Shown: positions 1 to 5,381 of the stretch, one piece after another
Position numbering within the stretch: position 1 is the stretch's first letter
How the letters are laid out: each line of letters starts with the position of its first letter
Source of the DNA: JBGQAS01 sp964498605
GTDB taxonomy: Bacteria; Chloroflexota; Anaerolineae; Anaerolineales; Anaerolineaceae
Direction of reading: 5' to 3'
NCBI GenBank assembly: GCA_964498605.1
Contig: CAZCHK010000080.1
Span: 1 to 6,633, forward strand
Length of the DNA: 6,633 nt
The notes under the pieces: generated by a model
Databases searched by the model: none
Told to the model about the DNA's origin: nothing
The model's input: the letters and a program-made list of their open reading frames with translations, nothing else
Translations under genes and position numbers: made by a program

Positions 1-2
1 CC

Positions 3-8
3 TATACT
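3..8 (+). promoter_or_regulatory. Candidate -10 element for the FGE-like lipoprotein gene
   Basis: The hexamer TATACT matches the sigma70 -10 consensus at five of six positions and lies 36 bases before the ATG at 45. That would place a start of transcription near position 15 and give a leader of about 30 bases. The matching -35 element would lie off the left edge of the window, so the assignment cannot be completed. Confidence 0.3.
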
Positions 9-33
9 GTAATTGTCTAGTAATCTTTTTCGT

Positions 34-38
34 GGAGG
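34..38 (+). promoter_or_regulatory. Ribosome binding site of the FGE-like lipoprotein gene
   Basis: GGAGG followed by six bases and then ATG at 45 is a near-ideal Shine-Dalgarno arrangement. It fixes the start codon, and the lipoprotein signal peptide that begins at that ATG supports the same choice. Confidence 0.85.
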
Positions 39-44
39 AGAGAG

Positions 45-2750
45 ATGAAACGATCAATCGTGTTGACCGCGGCAGGTTCATTCTTCCTGCTGCTCCTGGT
101 CTCCTGCAACTGGGGACAGCCCACCCCCATCCCCATCATCGAGGAAGAAGCGGAATGCCTGCCAGCCTTCCCCCCGGACGGCGCTGAGACCATGCTCATC
201 CCGTCCGGCTCGTTCAAGATGGGTTCGGTGGAGAGCAATGACAATGCCGCCGAGGATGAGTTCCCCGAGCACACCGTCAGCCTGACCTGCTACAACATCT
301 ACAAGGAAGAGGTCACCAACAGCATGTACGACAGGTGCGTGCAGGCGGGCGAGTGCTTCCCCGTGGTGCCCATCACCGGCTCCGTCACCGAGCACTACGC
401 TGATCCTGCCTACGCTGACCACCCCGTAGTAGGCGTGGACTACAACATGGCCAAGGAGTACTGCGAGTGGGTCGGCGGCAGGCTGCCCACCGAAGCCGAG
501 TGGGAGTACGCCGCCACCTATAACAAAGATTTCCTCTTCCCCTGGGGTAACCAGGACGCCGACTGCGACAAGGCCAACTACGCTGGCTGTCTGGACCCGG
601 CGGACACACTGCAGGTCGGCACGCTCACCGACGGCGAAAGCCCCTTTGGCGTGCAGGACCTGTCCGGCAACGCCTGGGAGTGGGTCTTCGACTGGTACGA
701 CCCCGGGTATTACAGCGTGTCGCCATCTTCCAACCCGGTCGGCCCCAGTAAAGGCGAGCTGAAGGCGGTGCGCGGCGGGGCGTATAACTCCGACCTGCAC
801 CTGCTGCTTTCGGCCAACCGCCACGCCGGCAACCCCTACCGCGCCTACAACAACACCGGCTTCCGCTGCGTCATCGGCGCGCTGACCCTGCCCGAGGACT
901 ACCAGGATCCCATCCCCGAAAAGCACGACCAGCCCGGCGACACGCCCCTCAACGGCGGTCCGGATCCGGAATGGATCGTTTCCTATCTGCCCCACCCGCT
1001 GGACTGCCCGGACGGCAACGGGGACCAGCACCTGTGGATGACCCTGTCCAGCAACGTGCCCATCAGCCTCACCTCCATCTTCCTCGAAAGCGCCCCGATG
1101 ACCTGCGATCCCTACGACGACGTGAACGACCTGCTGCACTGCTGGGTGCCCGCTCCCGCCCCGGATGCCGATCCCAACTACCTGCTGGACTTCTGCGTGG
1201 ACGTGCAGGGCTACGGCCCGCTGTGCTTCAACTGCGTCCCCCTGCCCAAGCCGCAGAACTGCGACGACAGCCAGATCCCCGATCGCTTCCTGGCCTCCAA
1301 CTCCTGCGAGTTCAACAACATCGTGCCGGTGGAATTCACTTTCGCCCCTGCCATCTTCTGGCACACCGTGGAGAACACCGCTGGCGACGCGCTGACCTGC
1401 TTCTACAACAGCCCCAACAAGATGACCTGTACGGCGCCCATCGTGCTGGACAACGGCCTCTTCCGCTTCCACCTCGAAGGCACCTACGGCGGCAACAACT
1501 ACGCCTGGAACCCGGTGCTGGTGCCCATGGGCCCCTGCGGTGAACAGCAGCAGGGACCGCATGCCTTCTTCTTCCCGACCTGTGACACAACGGGTCTGAT
1601 GCTGGCCGTGCAGTATTCTCCACCTGGCGGCGTTCTCGCCCCCGTTACGGTCGGGCTGGATGACCTGATGTGCACGCCGGTCAACCCGGGTGAGGCTGCC
1701 TGTGACATACCGAATACGCACGAGGGCAACCTGGAACAAGTCCTCGTGTGCGTGGACGGTGAGTGTTTTTCCAGCGCGCAGTTCATGCCGGTTTGCGCCA
1801 ACCAGCAGGATGGCTACGTGACCATCATTGATAACACCTGCTATAACACAGGTGAACCCGGCGTGATCGTGACCTGGTATGGTTCGACCGAACCGGCCAG
1901 TACTGTCAGCCGGATCACTGCCAACGGCGTAGAACTGACCTGCCACCAGTTCAATCCCCACACCTACTTGTGCCGGGGCCTGCCGGGAAATTACGGGGAT
2001 CCCCTGGCGATCGTCGTTGAGTACGACAGCCTGCCTCCGAATTCAGCAAACCTGTTCCATCTTCCGTGCCCCCAGGACAGGTACGTCAACCTGGTGTGCA
2101 GTCAGGACGATTCCTATTCCCTGCTGGTTAATGTCATGCCCGTCGGCTGGTTGGAGGTGACCGAAGTCCTGATGGATGGATCGCAGCTTGCCTGCACCTT
2201 CCCCCCGTCGCAGGCGGAATGTTCGGGATTAAATCTAACCCCCGGGGACACCCACACGTTCAGGGTGTGCTTTTCGGATGGTAACTGCACCAACTATCCA
2301 AATATGCCCGTGCCTGTGTGCTCACTTGCCTGCGACTGCCGCCTGCTGGAAGTGGGCTGCCGCTCGGAAACCAGCCTTGAGTTCCGCGTGCAGACCTGTG
2401 CCCAGAATCCCGCACCGCTTCTTGAGGGCAGCATCAGCGCGACCGATGGCTCGAGCACGTATACCTGCGCGCTGATCCCGGGTTTTGACGGACGAGTGTA
2501 CTGCGCGGGTCCTTACCCGGCCAGCCCGGGAGCCCTTGCCCTGCAGTTCCTGTTTGCCGATCAGAGCGGACCGTACAATTGCAGCATCATGAACTGGCCG
2601 GACATCATCCCTGGCTGCCAGAACCCTCCTCCCAGTCTGGACTGCAGTATCTTTACAACAGCAGAATCGTGTCGGGCAAATGGATGCAACCCAATTTTCA
2701 CAGGGGGCGCTGCTTCTGCACCTGTTTTTGTTGGGTGCCAGAATCCTTGA
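45..2750 (+). CDS. Secreted lipoprotein: FGE-sulfatase (SUMF1-type) domain plus six cysteine-rich tandem modules
   Basis: This 901-residue protein starts with a lipoprotein signal peptide: basic MKR, a hydrophobic stretch to residue 19, and lipobox LVSC with the lipidated cysteine at 21. It should sit on the outer face of the cytoplasmic membrane. Residues about 48-277 form an FGE-sulfatase/SUMF1 fold, shown by MLIPSGSFKMGS (50-61), GRLPTEAEWEYAA (145-157), FPWGNQ (165-170), GVQDLSGNAWEWV (202-214), RGGAY (243-247) and NTGFRCV (270-276). By alignment from memory with human FGE, the copper-binding Cys336 and Cys341 correspond to Ser249 and Leu254. It is therefore unlikely to make formylglycine and may instead bind a ligand or serve as a scaffold. 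Residues about 319-858 hold six diverged cysteine-patterned modules. The tail (867-898) has four cysteines spaced like a small PSI/plexin-like knot. No LPXTG-type sorting signal is seen at the C-terminus. The FGE-like fold is secure; the overall function is unknown. Confidence 0.93.
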   Translation: MKRSIVLTAAGSFFLLLLVSCNWGQPTPIPIIEEEAECLPAFPPDGAETMLIPSGSFKMGSVESNDNAAEDEFPEHTVSLTCYNIYKEEVTNSMYDRCVQAGECFPVVPITGSVTEHYADPAYADHPVVGVDYNMAKEYCEWVGGRLPTEAEWEYAATYNKDFLFPWGNQDADCDKANYAGCLDPADTLQVGTLTDGESPFGVQDLSGNAWEWVFDWYDPGYYSVSPSSNPVGPSKGELKAVRGGAYNSDLHLLLSANRHAGNPYRAYNNTGFRCVIGALTLPEDYQDPIPEKHDQPGDTPLNGGPDPEWIVSYLPHPLDCPDGNGDQHLWMTLSSNVPISLTSIFLESAPMTCDPYDDVNDLLHCWVPAPAPDADPNYLLDFCVDVQGYGPLCFNCVPLPKPQNCDDSQIPDRFLASNSCEFNNIVPVEFTFAPAIFWHTVENTAGDALTCFYNSPNKMTCTAPIVLDNGLFRFHLEGTYGGNNYAWNPVLVPMGPCGEQQQGPHAFFFPTCDTTGLMLAVQYSPPGGVLAPVTVGLDDLMCTPVNPGEAACDIPNTHEGNLEQVLVCVDGECFSSAQFMPVCANQQDGYVTIIDNTCYNTGEPGVIVTWYGSTEPASTVSRITANGVELTCHQFNPHTYLCRGLPGNYGDPLAIVVEYDSLPPNSANLFHLPCPQDRYVNLVCSQDDSYSLLVNVMPVGWLEVTEVLMDGSQLACTFPPSQAECSGLNLTPGDTHTFRVCFSDGNCTNYPNMPVPVCSLACDCRLLEVGCRSETSLEFRVQTCAQNPAPLLEGSISATDGSSTYTCALIPGFDGRVYCAGPYPASPGALALQFLFADQSGPYNCSIMNWPDIIPGCQNPPPSLDCSIFTTAESCRANGCNPIFTGGAASAPVFVGCQNP
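999..2618 (+). repeat. Six tandem, diverged cysteine-patterned protein modules inside the lipoprotein gene
   Basis: The repeats are visible in the protein, not the DNA. Each module of roughly 75-100 residues has a first cysteine, then 30-36 residues later a Cys-x(8-11)-Cys pair, usually after a D/N-G-x-x-L-x-C type turn, and finally a closing cysteine in a proline-rich segment such as P-x-x-C. The four core cysteines are at 321/354/366/406, 421/452/462/498, 513/543/553/584, 599/633/643/675, 685/717/726/759 and 772/808/820/858. Modules 1, 3 and 5 carry an additional pair near their ends (384/394, 569/574, 742/748), and modules 2 and 4 do not. Alternating hydrophobic residues suggest beta-sandwich folds, with the cysteines probably forming disulfides after export. 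I do not recognise the family. Confidence 0.7.
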
Positions 2751-2766
2751 CCTGTGCTGGAATATT

Positions 2767-2804
2767 GCTGCCGCCTCTCTCGCGAGTGGCGGCAGTTGAT
2801 TTCT
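2767..2804 (+). terminator. Probable terminator hairpin after the lipoprotein gene
   Basis: CTGCCGCC at 2768-2775 pairs exactly with GGCGGCAG at 2788-2795. A G-T pair can extend it by one, and there are three more inner pairs. It begins 17 bases after the stop codon. The following bases, TTGATTTCT, are only moderately T-rich, so termination may be incomplete. A second, smaller hairpin (CTGCC 2803-2807 with GGCAG 2818-2822) follows directly. Confidence 0.55.
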
Positions 2805-3163
2805 GCCTACGCCCGAAGGCAGCCTAAACAGTATGCTTATCATTCCGCGTCCAGAATATCCGGGGTGATCAGGCGCTGACCTTGAAAAGATCGGACAGGG
2901 GCAAACCGGTGGAGCCGAGCTGGTAAGTCATGGCGAAAACTTTCCATTGGCGATCTTTGGGGGGAATGCCTGCCAAATCAAGGTTCTCTCAGTTTGGGTC
3001 CATGGGGGAAGCGAACCGCGCTTCGAGTAATCAACTGCGTGGGCTGCCTGCTTATCGCTTCGTAACCGTTCTGTCCATCACATCTCGCATTGAGGGCAAG
3101 GTATAAAAGAGGAGTTTTACCCTGTAAATCTGATCAATTTATCTGTGTCAGGGCAGGACTCTT
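2805..3163. other. Intergenic stretch without a recognisable intact gene
   Basis: Between the two convergent transcription units I find no open frame with a ribosome binding site and no tRNA or riboswitch pattern that I can support. It contains a short perfect hairpin, GAAGCG (3008-3013) with CGCTTC (3019-3024), and an AT-rich patch with TATAAA at 3102-3107 followed by AGAGGAG. No start codon stands at a useful distance after that patch, and no -35 element stands before it. The only coding-like signal is the minus-strand fragment listed separately. Confidence 0.5.
2869..3030 (-). pseudogene. Possible decayed coding fragment (C-terminal remnant)
   Basis: On the minus strand one frame reads 39 codons (2988 down to 2872) ending in TGA at 2869-2871. 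It has a protein-like composition: the segment KDRQWKVFAMTYQLGSTGLP is in the middle and SDLFKVSA is at the end. The same frame continues upstream of an in-frame TGA (2989-2991) for 13 more codons, including EARFASPMDPN, before the next stop at 3031-3033. No start with a ribosome binding site is seen and I recognise no family. In DNA of this composition an open frame of this length can arise by chance, so this is only a suggestion that a degraded gene once lay here. Confidence 0.2.
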
Positions 3164-3201
3164 CTGAAAATGAAAGACCCCTGTAGCCAACACAGGGGTC
3201 T
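3164..3201 (-). terminator. Intrinsic terminator of the aminotransferase gene
   Basis: AGACCCCTGT (3175-3184) and ACAGGGGTCT (3192-3201) form a perfect ten-base-pair stem with a seven-base loop. Read on the minus strand it begins 17 bases after the stop codon and is followed by TTCATTTTC, a T-rich run. On the plus strand the flank is not T-rich, so it should act mainly for the minus-strand transcript. Confidence 0.85.
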
Positions 3202-3218
3202 GATCGTATCGAATCGTC

Positions 3219-4292
3219 CTATTTAGGCAGAGCGATGAATTCTTCCATGTGACCGATCAACATATCCACATCCTGCATGGTGATCTCGCCCATGTGTGCG
3301 ATGCGGAAAGTGACCTCTTTCAGTTTTCCATACCCATTGGCGATGCGCATTCCTTTGGTCTGCAGGTATTTATTCAGGTCGCCGATGACCCAGTTGTGGG
3401 TGTTCTTGACCGTGGAAACGGTTTTCGAACGGTACGGTTCAGCTGCCAGCGGCTCCATCCCCTTGCTGATAGCCCAGTCCTGGGTGCGCTTGGCCATGGC
3501 TGCGTGACGGGCGAAGCGGACCTCCAGGCCTTCAGCCAGGATGCGGTCCAGCTGCACGTCAAGAGCGTAGATCAGCGGCATACCCGGGGTCATCGGGGTA
3601 GAATCCTTGGTGCGGTGTTTCTCCATCAAAAGCATGTCAAAATACCAGCCGCGGTTCTGCACAGTCTCCGCCTTCTTCATGGCGCGGTCGGTCACCCCGG
3701 CAAATGATAGTCCCGGCGGCAGGGCAAAGCACTTCTGCGAGGATGTCAGGAGGAAATCGATTCTCCAGGCATCCATTTCTACACGGTCGCCTGCCAGGGA
3801 GGACACAGCGTCAACCGCGATCATGGTATCGGGGCTGGTCTCGTGTACGACCTGTGCCAGTTCCTTGATCGGGTTGACCGTGCCGGTCGAAGTCTCATTG
3901 TGGACCATGGTGACCAGCTCGTAGTGCTTGGATTTGAGCGCGTCGCGCAGTTGATCGGGTTTGATCACATCACCCCATTCCGCGTCTATCCGATCTGCAG
4001 CTTTGCCATTTGCCACAGCGACATCGTACCAGCGCTGCGCGAACGCGCCGTTGACGCACGACAACACGCTGCTGTTGGCAAGGTTGCGAACCGCCATTTC
4101 CTGCATGCCGGAGCCTGAATGCGTGCCCTGCAGGACACGGTACTGGGTCATGAAGACCTTCTTCAGCTTCTCGCCGGTAGCGGTGAAAATGGCTTCAAAA
4201 TCCTTGCTGCGGTGCGGCATCATGGGTTTGGTCTGGGCTGTCAGAACTTCAGGGGCTACATCCACAGGGCCTGGAACAAACATGCGAGACAT
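3219..4292 (-). CDS. Class V PLP-dependent aminotransferase (alanine/serine-glyoxylate type)
   Basis: This 357-residue enzyme is expected to be cytosolic and to move an amino group from alanine or serine to glyoxylate or pyruvate, as known for the serine-pyruvate/alanine-glyoxylate branch of class V aminotransferases. Visible hallmarks are the N-terminal FVPGPVDVAPEV (5-16), GSGMQEMAVRNL (60-71) for phosphate binding, HNETSTG (131-137), Asp161 in DAVSSL contacting the PLP ring nitrogen, Lys187 in SSQKC as the Schiff-base lysine, and Arg330 in RIAHMGE for the substrate carboxylate. Its length is normal for the family. An in-frame ATG at 4403 would add 37 residues, but those lie upstream of this gene's ribosome binding site, overlap the end of the sortase gene and look non-family, so ATG 4292 is chosen. 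It has its own promoter and terminator. Exact substrate is not decidable; a phosphoserine or other 2-oxoacid role is possible. Confidence 0.93.
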   Translation of the reverse strand: MSRMFVPGPVDVAPEVLTAQTKPMMPHRSKDFEAIFTATGEKLKKVFMTQYRVLQGTHSGSGMQEMAVRNLANSSVLSCVNGAFAQRWYDVAVANGKAADRIDAEWGDVIKPDQLRDALKSKHYELVTMVHNETSTGTVNPIKELAQVVHETSPDTMIAVDAVSSLAGDRVEMDAWRIDFLLTSSQKCFALPPGLSFAGVTDRAMKKAETVQNRGWYFDMLLMEKHRTKDSTPMTPGMPLIYALDVQLDRILAEGLEVRFARHAAMAKRTQDWAISKGMEPLAAEPYRSKTVSTVKNTHNWVIGDLNKYLQTKGMRIANGYGKLKEVTFRIAHMGEITMQDVDMLIGHMEEFIALPK

Positions 4293-4298
4293 AAAATA

Positions 4299-4304
4299 CT
4301 CCTT
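4299..4304 (-). promoter_or_regulatory. Ribosome binding site that fixes the aminotransferase start
   Basis: On the minus strand AAGGAG lies six bases before the ATG at 4292. It decides against the longer reading that would start at 4403 and run through this site. Confidence 0.88.
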
Positions 4305-4365
4305 TTCCTGCAATTGTGATCGCACAACGGAGAATTCCCTCGTTGAAATGTCGTGCGTTGTTTCT

Positions 4366-4374
4366 ATTATAACA
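4366..4374 (-). promoter_or_regulatory. Extended -10 promoter of the aminotransferase gene
   Basis: The minus strand reads TGTTATAAT, a perfect -10 hexamer with the TGn extension. It overlaps no coding sequence and lies just after the sortase stop codon. No good -35 hexamer is seen 17 bases upstream, as is usual for extended -10 promoters. Transcription would start near 4359, giving a leader of about 67 bases. The leader holds an imperfect inverted repeat (CAACG at 4325-4329 with CGTTG at 4341-4345, read on the plus strand). Confidence 0.6.
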
Positions 4375-4377
4375 AGT

Positions 4378-5289
4378 TCACTGTAATAAAGAAGCCGTGA
4401 CAACTATCCTTTGATCGTCGACGCGGTACGGGTAGCAGGAGATCAGCGTGACCACAGGGTCAACAGTTGGGGCCATCACATCCACGCGAGTCGGCGCGAC
4501 GATCTCAACGGACTCGACAATGTAGGTGTATTCCCGGATGCTCGTGCGGATATGAATCTCGTCCCCTTTTTCCAGCTGGTCAAGATAACGAAAGGTCTCC
4601 CCGTAGATGTCGTTGTGGGCCGATAGGACCAGGTTGCCCGGCTGGCCGGGATCACCGCTGCCCAGATGCTGCCCGACGCCTTTTTTCAGCTGCTCCCACC
4701 CATCCCCCTGGAAGATGGTTTGGTTCACACTGATTTTGGGAATGCGGATGTTCTGGGCGTTCTCCGGAGCCGGGGTCGGGATGGGCATCTCCGCGTTCAG
4801 CTGAACCACCGCGCGGAGGTGTTCGGGGATTTCGTTGTAGTTATACTGGGCGCCTCCCGGTGAATCAGGCGAGGTGTGCCCGGATGGCAACACGATCTCG
4901 CTGATCAGCGCGGTGGGTGTCAGATTGACCACCGCGGAGGCACTTTCCGGCGAGTTGATCGAGTGAAGCAGGCTGGCGATGCTGAAGAGGATGAAGATCA
5001 GGCCGATGACCGCGCCGACCTCGAGCACCACCAGCATCGTTTCGACTCCCTTGCGGCGCCGAACGGCGTGGGGGCGCTCAACTCTTTCCACCGTGGCATT
5101 CTCCGGTAGAGGGATGCTCTGCAGAGCATCTAGTTCGGGAGCCGCGGGCACCGGTTCGACTGTGATGATGCGCCCCGTCCTGCGATATTGCTCCAGACGT
5201 GTCTGGCGTTGTGAGCGCCGCTTCTCAATGAGCAGCTGGCGCAGTTCTTCCACGGAAAGCTCGTCCACGGAGCGCACTTTTCGGGTCAT
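4378..5289 (-). CDS. Membrane-anchored sortase (class D/E-like transpeptidase)
   Basis: Sortases are extracytoplasmic cysteine transpeptidases that cleave LPXTG-like signals and join proteins to cell-wall peptidoglycan or to pilins. This 303-residue protein has a charged, helical cytoplasmic N-terminus (residues 1-40, rich in E, R, Q), basic RRRK at 77-80, one membrane segment at about 84-109, a low-complexity linker, and a sortase beta-barrel at about 180-301. The catalytic triad is visible: His225 in LSAHN, Cys285 in TLISC and Arg294 in YRVDDQRIVV. TLISC is a variant of the commoner TLxTC. The start at 5289 is preferred because the alternative ATG at 5307 overlaps a TATAAT element and has no ribosome binding site, while 5289 follows a short GGTAGG. 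The neighbouring genes contain no visible LPXTG substrate. The assignment to the superfamily is firm; the class is less sure. Confidence 0.92.
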   Translation of the reverse strand: MTRKVRSVDELSVEELRQLLIEKRRSQRQTRLEQYRRTGRIITVEPVPAAPELDALQSIPLPENATVERVERPHAVRRRKGVETMLVVLEVGAVIGLIFILFSIASLLHSINSPESASAVVNLTPTALISEIVLPSGHTSPDSPGGAQYNYNEIPEHLRAVVQLNAEMPIPTPAPENAQNIRIPKISVNQTIFQGDGWEQLKKGVGQHLGSGDPGQPGNLVLSAHNDIYGETFRYLDQLEKGDEIHIRTSIREYTYIVESVEIVAPTRVDVMAPTVDPVVTLISCYPYRVDDQRIVVTASLLQ

Positions 5290-5305
5290 TTTCCTACCAG
5301 AAATC

Positions 5306-5311
5306 ATTATA
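5306..5311 (-). promoter_or_regulatory. Candidate -10 element for the sortase gene
   Basis: The minus strand reads TATAAT, a perfect -10 hexamer, but the matching -35 position (TCGAGC) is poor. If real, transcription would start near 5299 with a leader of about ten bases, which excludes translation from ATG 5307 and supports the start at 5289. It is divergent from the transporter promoter. Confidence 0.4.
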
Positions 5312-5317
5312 TCGTAT

Positions 5318-5346
5318 TTGCCACGGGCGCTCGATTCTCATATAGA
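5318..5346 (+). promoter_or_regulatory. Sigma70-like promoter of the MFS transporter gene
   Basis: TTGCCA (5318-5323), a 17-base spacer and TATAGA (5341-5346) match the sigma70 consensus at five and four of six positions with ideal spacing. Transcription would start near 5353, about 29 bases before the ATG. The element lies back to back with the candidate sortase promoter in the same 92-base divergent region, so one regulator could affect both. Confidence 0.55.
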
Positions 5347-5381
5347 ATATCAGAAAGATCCCTGCGTACAAAAGGTGCGGA

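Noticed and set aside
78..1961. A 627-codon open frame on the minus strand, opposite the lipoprotein gene
   Set aside because: The plus-strand protein has a signal peptide, FGE motifs and a strong ribosome binding site. The antisense product is a His/Val/Gly-rich translation with no recognisable domain, as expected from the strong third-position bias of the real gene.
2579..2827. An 82-codon plus-strand frame overlapping the lipoprotein 3' end
   Set aside because: It is out of frame with the real gene, runs through the terminator hairpin and shows no family features.
2322..2843. A 173-codon minus-strand frame across the end of the lipoprotein gene
   Set aside because: It overlaps the module 5-6 and tail coding region and the terminator hairpin, lacks a ribosome binding site and has no recognisable motif.
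2896..2935. GGGGCAAACC followed by paired G/C-rich segments, recalling the c-di-GMP-I (GEMM) riboswitch
   Set aside because: The second conserved part (GACGCAAAGCC-like) and the closing stem are missing, and no gene follows on the plus strand.
3102..3114. TATAAA followed by AGAGGAG, resembling a promoter or a ribosome binding site
   Set aside because: There is no -35 match at the proper distance and no ATG, GTG or TTG at a usable spacing that opens a frame of any length.
3843..4118. Plus-strand open frames across the aminotransferase gene
   Set aside because: They are shadows of the class V aminotransferase, whose PLP motifs are all intact on the minus strand.
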